Assembly (NCBI GenBank): GCA_949987705.1
Contig: OX465282.1
Location: 40,016,039 to 40,080,038 of the forward strand
DNA length: 64,000 nucleotides
Source: Thereva unica
Lineage: Eukaryota > Arthropoda > Insecta > Diptera > Therevidae
Direction: 5' to 3'
Both the position numbers and the translations under genes were made by a program. How positions within the stretch are numbered: position 1 is the stretch's first letter; every line of letters starts with the position of its first letter. Positions 1-10,413 of this stretch are shown here, in pieces. The notes below the pieces were generated by a model, which did not search any database, was not told where the DNA came from, and saw only the letters and a program-made list of their open reading frames with translations.

Positions 1-1859
1 GGGCAAGACCACGCATAAATGGCGCCCAATACATAGTCGCGCCATTATGCAGTTACATAAACCAAGGACACAACACCAAAACATAAAAAAATTTGAATAT
101 GCTAAGTGCCGCCGGCCACACGAATTGGCTAGCTCGCCGGATGGGGGTCGTGGGGTGTGTGGCCGGGACGATACAGATATGGCTCACCACTTACCTCAAT
201 GTTAGGTCGAAGTCCTCTTCAGCCCATTCAAGGGGCACGTCGCTCAGCCCCGAGCGCCATTGATGTCTTCCTGTGGAAAGGCCATTATTCAATGAACACC
301 CCAAGAGAAAATCCCGGAGAGAAATCCGCCGGCCATCCTGAAAGAAATTTAGCCCTCTTAGGCCATCATGCCTATTTGAAAGACGTGTACCATTACGGGA
401 GAAAGTACTTTAATTTTATTTATTACACAAGAACAAAAGTTTTCACATATGTATATAAACAACAAAGAAAATGTATAAAAGTGTTTTTGTATAAGTAGGT
501 GTGAGAAAAAGAAAAGAACTGAATCAATTCACTTCACTGGTAACTTAAAAACTCCACCATGAAGCAAACTTTAAAAAAATTTCGTCAGTATTAACAATAA
601 AAAAACCAAAACGACGCCCTGGGCCCAGTACGTTGTCCTGTTACAACGATATCTGACTTATGTTGGTAAATCTCTTAATCACCAGCGAGACTGTCAAACG
701 CAAAAAAAATCACCCTGTGGTAATTGTGTGAAGAAGTTATTGAAATAATTTAATTTACATTCCGACAAAAAAAAACTGTAAAAGTGTTAGCTACAAAAAA
801 GTAATTAAAAGTGTCATATACCGAAAACAAAGTGTACATAGTTTGAATATAATTAATATAAGTAATATAATAAAAACTGAAAAAAAAATTGAAAAAAAGA
901 AATTGAAAATGTCGATTCTTTGGTTTTTTCCAAGTTGATTTGCCGGTAATTGAAGAAATTGTCGGTGGTTTCACGATGACTAACTTTTGGCGTTTGCCAG
1001 GGACTTCTAATACTGCGCACTATCAAAAACCGCATCCACGATCACCTGGCAAGGCAATTTTCCCGAAGTTCTTTGATTTGCTTCCAATAAAATGCTCTGG
1101 TAACCTTTTACGACAAAACTGTATATTTTTGCTCGACTTAAAAGGAACACTTTCGACGATTTCTGCAATACTTTGTTAATCCAAGCACAATAAAGTTCCA
1201 GGTACAGGAGAAAGCTTCGCTGCCAAGACGACCATACTCCTTTGCCACAATTGTCGAGTACATACAATGTAATATAAAGATACCTGAGTCTCTCTCCTCT
1301 TCTTGTGCGGCTAATGACTTGATGACTTCCTACAGGAACTTTCCTCCATGCGACATTTATTTCGTTGGGGGTTCAACAGCAATCTTTCCTCACAGGGCCC
1401 ACCTCCAAAATAGATTTGATTAGCGATGTTGCAAGGGTCCAAAGTCTTGTAGTGGAGTTTATAGTTGGTTCAACTGAAGATAACGCGATATGCAACGCGT
1501 ATTAAAATGATAAGTTGCGAAATATTTCACACTGAGATTACTGAAACTTCTCAACGAATTCAGACCAACTTCTGTTACAAATCACCGCTTGTTCGATTTA
1601 GCCCAGACTTTCGGGGCGCTTTCTCTGACTCCCCGTAATAATTTGTTTTTTTCCTTTCTCCAAATCCTCCAGCCTATTTCTCTGTTTTCAGGTATTTTTA
1701 TTTTTCCTTTTTGACAGTGCTTTTGAGTCAGGTATTTAATTAGGTATTCCGTGCTAAAAAAAACGACCGTTACATCCTGTAATATGTTTGTATGTGCTAA
1801 AACTGAGATGAGAACACGGGAGTTAGTTTTGTATGGCGGAAAAATATTATTGTATCAGT
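1..1859. other. Unassigned repeat-like DNA
   Basis: I see no host exon or recognisable element here. The stretch from about 700 to 920 is very A-rich with scattered AAGTG and AAAGTG words, like the leader of an LTR retrotransposon, but I find no LTR or protease/RT motif beside it. Short open frames at 157-498, 940-1179 and 1007-1267 (-) show no domain I recognise and overlap each other on both strands. The missing first pantothenate kinase exon could in principle be here, but I found no reading of its N-terminal ATPase motif. Confidence 0.4.
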
Positions 1860-2290
1860 TTGGGGGCCTCGGTAGCTTAGGGAGTATGGCGTCTGGCTAC
1901 TATCCCAGAGGTCCCGGGTTCGAATCACGGTCCTTCGCCTTTTCCACTTTCCCACCTACATAACTTTCCTTCTTCCTTCTTCCCTCTTTACTTTCCTGAT
2001 TCCTCTTGTCATAGCCTTCCTTAGCCTTTCCCTGCTCCACCGAAGCGCATGTCATCGGTTGGTTGATGAGATTCAATTCGTTTCAGCAGGCATAACACTC
2101 CAGCGAGTTGTTTCTCGATGCCCCGATGCTAAAGTCGCGATAGAAATGGTTGGGAGTAGGTGGATTAAAATATCGCGGGTAGGTTGTGGCAGTTCCTTCC
2201 TCCCCGACTAGAGCTGCTGTTGGACATTGGACTTTATACGAAGAAAATAGATTGTCAACAGTATAAAGGGCCTTCCTTGAGACTCTAGTC
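1860..2290 (+). repeat. SINE-like copy with tRNA-like head, interrupted by a hAT element
   Basis: At 1865-1935 there is a tRNA-like stretch: an A-box-like word (TAGCTTAGGGAGTATGG) and a B box (GGTTCGAATC) spaced as in a Pol III promoter. The sequence then runs to 2290, is cut by the hAT element, and resumes at 5389-5412 with TTTCACATAAA and an A-rich tail. The 2270-2290 plus 5389-5412 part resembles the last about 50 bp of the LINE family seen at 44890-44931 and 56550-56600. A tRNA head joined to a LINE-like tail is the usual SINE layout. The head does not fold into a clean functional tRNA, so it is not called a tRNA gene. Confidence 0.5.
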
Positions 2291-2561
2291 CAGTGATTAT
2301 CAACCAAGGTAGCGCCGCACTTTTGTGTGCCGCCAAATTTTTGAGGTGTGCCGCCAAATTTTAGAAATCCAAACAATAATATTTTGTATGCACTTTTATA
2401 CAGCAAATTATTGGAACAGGAACGCGACGAGAAAAATATTTGTGCCGCAATCATTAAGCCTCGGCCACGATACGAGCGGCGAGCGGCTAGCGGTGAGCGG
2501 CAGAGCGGCACAGCGGCGATTCTGAGCTTTATGTTTGTATAGTTTTATATGGAAAACGCTT

Positions 2562-2640
2562 GAAGCCGGCCACGATACGAGCGGCAAGCGGTGAGCGGCA
2601 GAGCGGCAATACTGAAGTGCCGCTCGCCGCTAATCCGAGA
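2562..2640. repeat. Iterated GAGCGGC block
   Basis: This 79-bp stretch repeats the left terminal sequence of the surrounding Harbinger element (GGCCACGATACGAGCGGC, then GAGCGGC words) and ends with complementary GCCGCTCGCCGC words. It could be a nested solo end or an internal duplication of the terminal repeat. Confidence 0.5.
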
Positions 2641-2646
2641 CATTAA

Positions 2647-2976
2647 AGGCCTGGTCACACCGAGCGCGGCGCGGCGCGGCGCGAATTCCGTTCAGCGATG
2701 TTTATGGGAAAAATAAGTCTGTGATTCACACCAGAAGCGGCGCGGTGCGGCAATTTTATATTTCGCCGCGCGGCGAAATTTATGATTACTCAAAACCAAT
2801 TTTTGCCGCCGCCGCCGACGATTTTTTTAGTTTTTCTGGAATGCTTTGATCAAAACTTTAACATTTAAAACCATTCCGCGCCGCGGCTAATGTGAATCAG
2901 CCGCCCCATTTCGCCGTCCTGCGGTATACCGCTCCACATCGCGCCGCGCCGCACCGTGCTCGGTGTGACCAGGCCT
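2647..2976. mobile_element. Harbinger-type MITE, GCGCGGC family
   Basis: A 330-bp element with near-perfect inverted ends (AGGCCTGGTCACACCGAGC and complement) and TAA on both sides (2644-2646, 2977-2979). The left arm continues as GCGCGGCGCGGCGCGGCGCG and the right arm as the complementary GC-rich words; the middle is AT-rich. It carries no coding sequence. It sits inside the 2457-3410 element and is therefore younger. Confidence 0.85.
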
Positions 2977-3010
2977 TAAATTTTTTTGGTGCCGCTCGCC
3001 GCTCTGTTAT

Positions 3011-3254
3011 TATTTTGTTGTAGCAATGGAAAAAAAGTGTAAAAAAAATATTGTAAAAGATGGCTTATCTTACCCAGAATGTAATTAAAGGTTTCAATTG
3101 ACATTCTGGTGTATTCAAAAACACGAATTTTATCTTCTCTTAACCCGAAAGATAGATGGTGATATTCACCAAACCTTCTTCTTCGTTCGTTAATGGGATG
3201 AACTCCATATTTCCTATTATAAATTAATTTATTGAGAATACGGCTTTTCAACAA
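3011..3254 (-). pseudogene. PIF/Harbinger transposase, N-terminal fragment
   Basis: The reading frame contains VHPINERRRRFGEYHHL followed by a basic and aromatic stretch and RMSIETFNYILGKI. This is the conserved N-terminal block of HARBI1-type transposases in arthropods (HPIN, then GEFHHL, then RMS-x-ETF). The DDE catalytic region that should follow is absent, and the frame runs into repeat sequence next to the inner MITE. It explains the surrounding element as a deleted autonomous Harbinger. Confidence 0.75.
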
Positions 3255-3542
3255 AATAATATCACTTAAACTTCATACTTTTAGCATATCTTCCGGAGAT
3301 AGCTTTTCTACTACTGAACAAGTCGAATCGCCGCTCGTATCCTGGCCACCATCGCTCTGCCGCTCGCCGCTCACCGCTCGCCGCTGGCCGCTCGTATCGT
3401 GGCCGAGGCTTTACACCCCATCCTTGGCATTATTATTATGCCGTCTTAATTATTCTGCCGAGCCGAATCAAACATACCACAAAAGGGGACCAATGGGAAT
3501 GTAGCATATAAAATATTCTCTATACTCGCTGCATCAGAGTAA

Positions 3543-3845
3543 TTGGAAATTACCAATGCGGATTCTGGAAACAAGAATCCACAACTGATCACATGTTTGC
3601 ATTACGACAGGCAATTGAAAAGAAGAAAGAATTTAATATACAGACCCACCTCTTTTTCAGTGACTTTAAGACAACATATGATCCTGCGCTACGACCAAAA
3701 ATCTTCGAAGCAATGGTGGAACTGAACTTTCCAGACCAATTAATTCAACTCACTAAAACCTCATTGTGTCGAGTGATAAGCACAGTGAGAATACAGAGCA
3801 ATGTGCCGGTTCCCTTTGAAACTATCCCTATCCTGCTTACTATTT
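3543..3845 (+). pseudogene. RTE-type LINE reverse transcriptase fragment
   Basis: Frames in this stretch contain TDHMFALRQAIEKKKEFNIQ and then THLFFSDFKTTYDPALR, which match the RT palm region (D-Q-I-F-x-L-R-Q ... H-x-F-F-V-D-F-x-x-A-Y-D) of RTE-like non-LTR elements. The catalytic-palm aspartate is kept in SDFKTTYD but the reading frame breaks on both sides. It lies inside the 2291-5380 hAT element, so it was copied in afterwards. Confidence 0.7.
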
Positions 3846-4359
3846 AACCCCTTAATGGAAACTGCTCAACTCAATGAAAATAGGTAGGTTGAACAGAGTT
3901 CACGCACACAACTAAAAACAGCACACTAGTAAAGGTACAAAAGTACAAATGTCGCGCCTCGCTTGGACGCCCGAAGACACTTCATATTTAAAAAATACTT
4001 TTAAAGAAAAATCTAGAATAAAATTATTTTGTGCGCAGACTGAAAACTCAGAAATGGAAACGCATAGAAGTGTCTTTTCAACTCAACCACAACTCAACTC
4101 GAGTCTTATGGAAACACGATAATAGTCATCATAGGCATGGCAATTACAGGAGCAATGGAAACCTATGTAGTGTTAGAAAAAGCAGCATACAAATCTTGAC
4201 TTATTATCAATGAAAATAAAACGAAACATCCTATTAGATCCCTATTAGAAAGAGTAGAGGAATAACAGGACAAAATCTAACAATCGACAGCTATAATATA
4301 GAATACGTAAACGAGTTCACCGATCTATACAAAGAGTGTAAACTCTCGACACATGCTAA

Positions 4360-4610
4360 CCTACTGCGTTTACGTTGGGCCGGTCATGTCCAAGGAATGG
4401 ATGACTCAAGGATACCAAAAAAATCCCTGTACCTACTACCAGTGGGCAAACCACGATCAAGGTGTGAAGACAATGTTAAGGCCGATGCAGTAAAACTGCT
4501 CAATATAAGAAATTGGAGACAAGCCGCAGATCAGAGAGACGTCTGGAGGAAGACGCTGGAGGTTAAGGCTCGAATTGGACTGTGGAACCATCGAAGAAGA
4601 AGAAACGAGT
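4360..4610 (+). pseudogene. RTE-type LINE 3' end with (GAA)n tail
   Basis: The frame reads LRWAGHVQGMDDSRIPKKSL, then PVGKPRSRCEDNVKAD and NWRQAADQRDVWRKTLEVKA, the typical C-terminal block of RTE-like pol proteins (L-R-W-x-G-H-V ... R-P-x-x-R-W-x-D-x-V ... W-x-x-x-A-x-D-R). It ends in CGAAGAAGAAGAA, a (GAA)n-type tail. A second decayed copy is at 42480-42755. 5'-truncated. Confidence 0.75.
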
Positions 4611-4687
4611 TTACCTACTTAGACAAAACAACAACATTATGGCAGAAATTAAAAGAATAATACTGCTAACTAGCAAAACTATACAGT

Positions 4688-5165
4688 ATGTTGAAATATT
4701 TTAAATCAAAAAGAATAAGCAGGACAATCAAATTTAAGTTATACAAAACAATAATAAAACCAGTACTGAAGTACGGATCGGAAGCATGGACGGTTGCTAG
4801 GCGTGACGAGCAGGGGTGGAAGCACGTAAGTTGTTTCAATCGACCTCTTCATATAAAAATTCAAGTGTTACAAAATTTTTTATATGAAGAGGTCGATTGA
4901 AACAACTTACGTGCTACCACCCCAGGTCTTCGGAATTTGCGAAAGAAAAATTCTCCGCAAGATTACAGGCGCAGTAAATGAAGAAGGTGTCTGTAGAAGA
5001 TACAATAACGGATTGTAACAAATATACAAAGAACGTGAAATAACCAAGAGAAGAGAGACGATATCAAATGGACTTACGCAAAATTGGGGTCACCAGCAAC
5101 AAGAGACATAAGACCGAGAACGTTGGAAGAAAATTCTTACGGAGGCCAAAGCTCACAGAAGGCTG
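4688..5165 (+). pseudogene. RTE-type LINE C-terminal fragment, split by a MITE
   Basis: Before the MITE the frame reads IKFKLYKTIIKPVLKYGSEA, followed by WTVARRDEQ; after it, VFGICERKILRKITGAVNEE and a YNNxLYQIYKEREITKRRET-like block follow. Together these are the conserved LYKTLIRPVLxYGSExW ... FERKILRKIxGPV segment of RTE-like LINEs. The open frame is cut by the 109-bp palindromic MITE at 4814-4922 and by later stops. Confidence 0.7.
4814..4922. mobile_element. 109-bp palindromic MITE
   Basis: An almost perfect hairpin: arms of about 47 nt begin GGGTGG and contain AGCACGTAAGTTGTTTCAAT and its complement, around a short AT-rich loop. CAG occurs on both sides (4811-4813 and 4923-4925). Removing the element and one CAG restores the LINE sequence, which confirms the insertion. 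Confidence 0.85.
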
Positions 5166-5653
5166 TAGATGACTTTCTCATTAAATGCATTCTTATAATT
5201 AATCTTTAATGAACATTCTGTTGTTTTTGTAGTCATATTATTTTATTTTACATATATTGAAAATTATTAACATAAACTATTTTGTATTATAGGAAAATAC
5301 AATTCTTGTAAATTTAAGTGTGCCGCCAAATTTTGAAATTTTAAAAAGTGTGCCGCGAGCAAAAAAGGTTGGAATCACTGCTCTAGTCTTTCACATAAAA
5401 ATAAAAAAAAATCTTTCCTGGGCTGCTACTTCCTACTGTCAATTTATATGGCCGCTCCTAATAAATACTTTTTCGTTATAGAGGCTTTCGCTAGTTTTTC
5501 CTTTTCACAATATGTAATTTTTTCTCAACAATATGAAATAATTTTAATGAGCGCAATTTTTATTTAATTTTCTCACAAAAGAATATTTAATAAAAAATCA
5601 ATAATTTGTTTAAAATTTTACAGTTATGAGTTCAAAATAAAATTTTCTTTTAG

Positions 5654-6176
5654 ATGGATAATGTGGAAATTAGAAACCGAAGAGGATCTATGCATTTTAT
5701 ACGATTTCCCACATCAGAAATGGGAAATTTTCTATCGCTTGCAAAAGCTAAAGGCATGGCACAGTTAGTTACAACTGTATGTGCCACTGGTGGCGGTGCA
5801 TATAAATTTGAGAAAAACTTCCGAGAGGTAAATTCGATTAAGTGAAATAATATCTTACAAAAATTTACATTTTAAGGAAGTCAATATGAATTTAGCAAAA
5901 TTTGACGAATTAGACACACTGATAAAAGGAATATTGTTTGCAGAGATACAAAATTCTACGGAATGTTATTTTTGGGATAATGCAAGTGATATTAAGTAGT
6001 AAACTAAGTTTAAGCGATAATTGAATACACAAAGTATCAATTTTTTTCAGAAATAGTGAAAAACGAGCATTTGATTTTTCTAAACCATACCCCTTTATTT
6101 TGGTAAACGTTGGATCTGGTGTTTCTGTGCTAGCTGTTTATGGACCTGACAACTACAGACGTATATCAGGGACTAG
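5654..6176 (+). CDS. fbl: Pantothenate kinase, exons upstream of the giant intron
   Basis: Pantothenate kinase phosphorylates vitamin B5, the first and rate-controlling step of coenzyme A synthesis. Three exons are visible: 5654-5827 (phase 0 out), 5877-5995 and 6051-6176. Each is bounded by AG and GT, with introns of 49 and 55 nt. Spliced, they read [14 protein letters not shown] ... [40 protein letters not shown], then [20 protein letters not shown] and NYRRISGT. These are signature blocks of eukaryotic PANK (FPT, CATGGGAxKFE, VNxGSGVS). The ATG at 5654 follows an acceptor (TTTCTTTTAG), so it is probably an internal Met; the N-terminal ATPase motif must lie in an upstream exon not in the window. 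The last two bases (AG) join the exon at 38483 in phase. The symbol is given by resemblance to Drosophila fumble. Confidence 0.93.
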
Positions 6177-6332
6177 GTAAAATCTTTCATAAACAATAAC
6201 TTTAAATTTGCTTTCGAAATGAATAAGCCTTTACTATGATACATCTAATCATATATACATCAATCATACCTAGCATCTAATCATGTATAATGGTAACTTT
6301 TTATAATTATTTTTGATACGCAAGAAACATTT

Positions 6333-6931
6333 GAGGAGGTTATTATCAAAAGGTGACATGTCCTCCATTCATTTTTTTACAGCAAAGAGTAAAAACTGTG
6401 CATGAACTTAGTCCTAAAAGATATTTATTTTTAAAAAATATGACTACACACATAAAGTATTTTATTATTTTATTGTGAAAAAAAACATAGAAATACATTA
6501 ACTGGTTATTGTGAAAAAAGCAAAAACAAAATGGACATGTACCTTTTTGTAATATGCCAATGGACATGTCACTTTCTGATTTAATGGTATGGTGGACATG
6601 TACCTTTTTGAAATCATAGATACTATTTTAATATTTTGAATTATAAAATGAACTCAACATTTAATTTTAAACTAAAATATATTTCTTATGAACATAATTT
6701 AACATTGCTTTTCTTGGTAAGCGGGGAAGAAAATTTAGGGAAGAAAATCGGTTACTGGGACATGTGTCGAATTTGAAAAAATAACCGAATTTACTGTCTA
6801 TTATATACGAGATATAGTGCGGTTTTAAACTTGTTCTCAAGCAAAAACTATGCATTTTACCAAGGATAATCGATCCTTTAAAAAAAAATACTTGAAGTAT
6901 GGACATGTCACCTTTTGATAATAACCTCCTC
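6333..6931. mobile_element. MITE with iterated ACATGT words
   Basis: A 599-bp element. The ends GAGGAGGTTATTATCAAAAG at 6333 and the complement ending at 6931 pair almost perfectly for about 30 nt, with ATTT on both sides (6329-6332, 6932-6935). The word GGACATGTCACCTTTT or GGACATGTACCTTTTT recurs several times in both orientations inside. No protein can be seen. The superfamily is uncertain. Confidence 0.8.
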
Positions 6932-7376
6932 ATTTGTACTACGTACTAATCTTCTACAAAATATAAAACATAGCATATATATTTATTGTGGGTCTGTTCA
7001 AGATTTCTGCTATAGCAGCTTTTAGCAGCTATCGTATTATCATGCTTTTCCTGTTCAAAACAGCAAAAAAGCTGCTAACGAAGCTGCTATTTTTGTGTTC
7101 AAGATTCGAGAAAAGCTGCTAATGTAGCTGCTTTTTGTTGCTCGCAGTTTCGACTGCAAGCAAGAAAGCAGCTACGTAAATCATACATGTGTGTGTAAAT
7201 GTCATTGGTCGTTTTGTCAAAATGACTGTTTCGAGCACTGTTTTATTGGTATTAATATTAAATAAAAAATTTAGGGATTCGTTAAATGTCGTCGCAATGG
7301 TAAGGCTTTCTTTAAATAAGTGAAAAAACGCAACATGTATATATGCATATAATTTATTTTTTAGGTTGATAAAATC

Positions 7377-8481
7377 ATGGGGAGTTGGGAATGTGCTGAC
7401 GATAGTGAAATCAAAATATTTCAGATAATGTCGAAAATTGCAAAAGATAAGCCTTTTCGAACCAAAAATTTTGTTGAGCGGGTTGTAAACAATTACACCC
7501 GTTTAGAATTTCAGCAAAATTATCGAGTGCAAATAGAAAGTTACGAATTTCTCCTCGGGGAAGTTTCGAAGTTATATCGTCAACAATTCCCCGCTTTAAG
7601 TGGAATACCTATTGATAAACAGCTATTAGCTGTTATATGGATTTTAGGAAACAAGGAGAGCTACAGATCCATTAGTGACCGATTTGGCATGGCCAAATCA
7701 AGCTTAAGTTGGTGCTTTTTTAGGATTATAAAAATCTTAATCATGTTGGCTCCATCCGTCATTAAGTGGCCCGACGCAAGAGAATCGAGAAAGAATTAAA
7801 TTAGCTTTCTTTCATAAAACAAAAATGCAAGGTGTTATTGGCGCAATAGATGGAACTTATTGCCCAATAAGTGTCCCAGCAGCTGACAGTCATGCGTACA
7901 CAAACAGGAAAAAATTTAATCTATTACAAGCAATTTGCAACGATAAAATGATGTTCACTGATTGTTTTGTGGAGTATCCCAGCTCTGTTCATGATGCACG
8001 GATTTTCCGTAATTCACCGATATTTGAGCGGGCTAATAGATCAATCGAGGCATTTTTTCCTGAAAATAACAAAATTTTAGGAGATAAGGCATATCCTCTT
8101 TTAAAATCGTGCATTACGCCTTACAAAGATTTCGGGACAATGACGTCCAAGCAAAAGCATTATACCCATTGTTCCACACGGCAAATAATAGAGAGATGCT
8201 TTGCTTTATTTTTCGGAGGCTTTCGACGCTTTCACCTGGAAATGAAAAACATAAAAGATATGCCTGGCACCATTCTGGCTGCATGCGTTCTTCATAATAT
8301 TTGTTTAAAGTTTCCAGAAGAAATTCAAATTACTGAGCAGTACGTACAGACTGGTGGTGATGACGTTCAGAGGAATGCAACTGAATACTTACGTTCCAAT
8401 ATTGTGATTTCTCCTGAAGGCAAGCGTGAAAGAGAGAAAATGGCCAATGAACTATGGAATCAACGTGTATCCCAACTGTAA
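7377..8481 (+). pseudogene. PIF/Harbinger DDE transposase (one frameshift)
   Basis: The product would cut and paste the element in the nucleus together with the Myb-like partner. A candidate leading intron ends TTTTTTAG at about 7364, and an ATG lies just before a GTAAGG donor at about 7298-7300. The first frame (7377-7799) ends early. The second (7825-8481) holds the catalytic domain: GAIDGTYCPI with D9, SSVHDARIFRNS with D57, GDKAYPLL with D87 and RQIIERCFALFFGG with E123 (counted from the Met at 7825). D87 to E123 is the 36-residue spacing usual for PIF. Reading through about 7770-7776 in the other frame gives TQENRERIKLAFFHKTKMQG, so a one-base indel separates the halves. About 350 residues in total, normal for the family. 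Confidence 0.9.
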
Positions 8482-8636
8482 TAAATTGAACCTGAACAAA
8501 ATAAAACAAAAAAATATAAATTCAATGGCTTTTATTCAAAATTTTCAATTATCAAACCAGAAACTTCAACAGTCACAAAAATTAACAACAAATAATTCAT
8601 TTTCTAAAAAAAAAGGGCTGTGGCACTAGAGAACTG

Positions 8637-8754
8637 CCGCGGTAAAGCTATTGCATAGCATTTTTTATCAACTCATGCAATTATAATTATTTATTTATTT
8701 TATTTATGCAGTATTTTTTCACCGATATCAATTCAAGGTTTTTCTTTGATATTC
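8637..8754. repeat. Left flank of the minisatellite-bearing insertion
   Basis: The word AAGCTATTGCATAGC at about 8645, followed by TTTTTTATC, is the complement of GATAAAAGCTATGCAATAGC at 10091-10110. This inverted pair brackets the 118-bp tandem array, which suggests that the array came in as part of one inserted element. No coding sequence. Confidence 0.5.
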
Positions 8755-10020
8755 GCTCCTAAGTGGATGTCGACGTCGTTATAGGGATGCACGGTCAAAA
8801 TTAAAGCCCTTCAGCTTCAGCGGTGTGGGTTAACCCCAATTTACCCCCTTAGGGAATGAATTTCGAAAAATCGCTTCTTAGTGGATGTCCAAGTCATTAA
8901 AAGGATGCACTGTCAAAATTTCAGCCCCATAGCTCCAGGGGTTTGGGTAAGCCCCATTTCACCCCCTTAGGAGATGAATTTCGAAAAATCTCTTTATATT
9001 GTATGTCCACGCCATTATAGGGATGCACTGTCAAAATTTCAGCCCTATAACTTCAGCGGTTTGGATCGTGAATAGAGTTCGGGACCCAGCGGCACCGACA
9101 GCAGCGTATCCGTTGCGGGGACGTCCCGCTCGGACCGCCAGCTAACGGATCAAAGAAGAAGAAAGAAGAAGAAGCGGTTTGGATACACCCCATTTCAACC
9201 CCTTAGGGGATGAATTTCGAAAAATCGCTATTTAGTGGATGTCCACGCCATTATAGGGATGCACTGTCAAAATCTCAGCCCAATAGCTTTAGCGATTTGG
9301 GTAAACCCCATTTCACCCCCTTAGGGGATGCATTTCGAAAAATCGCGTTTTAATGGATGTCCACGCCATTATAGGGATGCACTGTCAAAATTTCAGCCCT
9401 ATAGCTCCCGCGGTTTGGGTAAACCCCATTTCACCCCCTTAGGGGATGAATTTCGAAAAATCGCGTTTTAATGGATGTCCACGCCATTATAGGGATGCAC
9501 TGTCAAAATTTCAGCCCTATAGCTCCCGCGGTTTGGGTAAACCCCATTTCACCCCCTTAGGGGATGAATTTCGAAAAATCGCTTTATAGTGGATGTCCAC
9601 GCCATTATTAGGATGCACTGTCAAAATTTCAGCCCAATAGCTTTAGCGGTTTGGGTAAACCCCATTTCACCCTCTTGGGGCATGAATTTCGAAAAATCGC
9701 TTTTTATTGGATGTCCACGTCATTATAGGGATGCACTGTCAAATTTTCAGCCCTATAGCTCCTGCGGTTTGGGTAAACCCCATTTCACCCCTTAGGGGAT
9801 CAATTTCGAAAAATCGCTTTTTAGTGGATGTCCACGTCATTATAGGGATGCACTGTCAAAATTTCAGCCCTATAGCTTTAGCGGTTTGGATAAACCTCAT
9901 TTCACCCTCTTAGGGGATGAATTTCGAAAAATCGCCTTTTAGTGGATGTCCACGCCATTATAGGGATGCACTGTCAAAATTTCAGCCCTATAGCTTTAGC
10001 GGTTTGGGTAAACCCCATTC
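8755..10020. repeat. Minisatellite, about 10 copies of 118 bp
   Basis: The word GATGCACTGTCAAAAT and its variants recur at 8785, 8903, 9021, 9257, 9375, 9493, 9611, 9729, 9846 and 9964, a strict period of about 118 bp. The double step 9021-9257 is explained by a 108-bp insertion with its 10-bp duplication. Inner units are the most alike and edge units more diverged, as expected for homogenisation from the centre. Two units of the same sequence are present inverted at 54880-55040. Short open frames within it only repeat the unit. Confidence 0.92.
9067..9174 (+). mobile_element. 108-bp retroposon with (GAA)n tail
   Basis: A GC-rich block (CGGACCGCCAGCTAACGG near its 3' end) ends in AAAGAAGAAGAAAGAAGAAG. 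It interrupts one minisatellite unit and is flanked by CGGTTTGGAT (9057-9066 and 9175-9184), a 10-12 bp target duplication. The GAA tail matches the tails of the RTE-type LINEs nearby, so RTE machinery probably copied it. The 3' part recurs inverted at 54321-54370. No Pol III boxes are evident. Confidence 0.75.
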
Positions 10021-10023
10021 AAT

Positions 10024-10345
10024 GACGCACCGTGTTAGGTTTTTTTCGTTACGGAATTTCTCGATTCGGTCACCGCGCTCAAAGCCTGCGATAAAAGCTA
10101 TGCAATAGCTTAATTATTGATTTTTTAGAAACTTATTTATTATTTTGTAGAGGGGGGTTTCGTGTAACAGTTGTCAACAGACACTTTACTTCCGTTTAAT
10201 TTTGAAATTTTTGAAATTTTTAAACATCGAAGTAGGCGCTTCATAAAATTTCCCCTCTCGTGTTAGGTTTTTTTTCGTTACGGAATTTCTCAATTCGGTC
10301 ACCCCGCTCAAAGCCTGCGATAAAAGTTATGCAATAGCTTAATAA
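10024..10345. repeat. Direct repeats flanking a dispersed 140-bp segment
   Basis: An about 85-bp block (TGTTAGG ... TTTTTCGTTACGGAATTTCT ... GCAATAGCTTAA) occurs at 10032-10115 and again at 10259-10342. The segment between them (10116-10258) is also found dispersed at 61984-62125. This looks like part of the minisatellite-bearing element, with a 227-bp tandem duplication. No coding sequence. Confidence 0.65.
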
Positions 10346-10413
10346 CAAAAACTAATTATAAAAAAACCAATAAAATCCTGCTACAATTTTTCCAAAATTT
10401 TCATCATAAGGCT

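Larger units (their letters stand above)
2457..3410. mobile_element. Internally deleted PIF/Harbinger element
   Basis: Terminal inverted repeats read AGCCTCGGCCACGATACGAG at 2457 and its complement ending at 3410, with TTA on both sides (2454-2456 and 3411-3413), the classic PIF/Harbinger target. Next to each end the word GAGCGGC or its complement GCCGCTC is iterated many times. Between the ends lie a transposase N-terminal fragment on the - strand and a second, separate MITE (2647-2976). Confidence 0.85.
2291..5380. mobile_element. Non-autonomous hAT element with later insertions
   Basis: The ends are CAGTGATTATCAACC at 2291 and its near-complement GGTTGGAATCACTG ending at 5380. They are flanked by an exact 8-bp direct repeat CTCTAGTC (2283-2290 and 5381-5388). 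CAGTG ends with an 8-bp duplication are the hAT signature. Both terminal regions repeat a GTGTGCCGCCAAATTTT word. No hAT transposase remains: the interior holds Harbinger-type elements (2457-3410, 2647-2976), RTE LINE pieces (3543-5165) and a palindromic MITE (4814-4922). It therefore inserted before those elements did. Confidence 0.85.

Noticed and set aside
1007..1267. 86-residue - strand open frame, considered as a gene exon
   Set aside because: No recognisable motif, no clear splice signals, overlaps a + strand frame of similar length.
1865..1935. Functional tRNA gene
   Set aside because: A and B boxes are present but the acceptor and D stems do not pair properly; a tRNA-derived SINE head fits better.
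5654..5656. ATG at 5654 as the true start of pantothenate kinase
   Set aside because: It immediately follows a strong acceptor, and the family needs an N-terminal ATPase segment; it is more likely an internal Met codon.
8755..10020. Regular repeats that could suggest a CRISPR array
   Set aside because: The whole 118-bp unit repeats without unique spacers, in insect DNA. It is a minisatellite.
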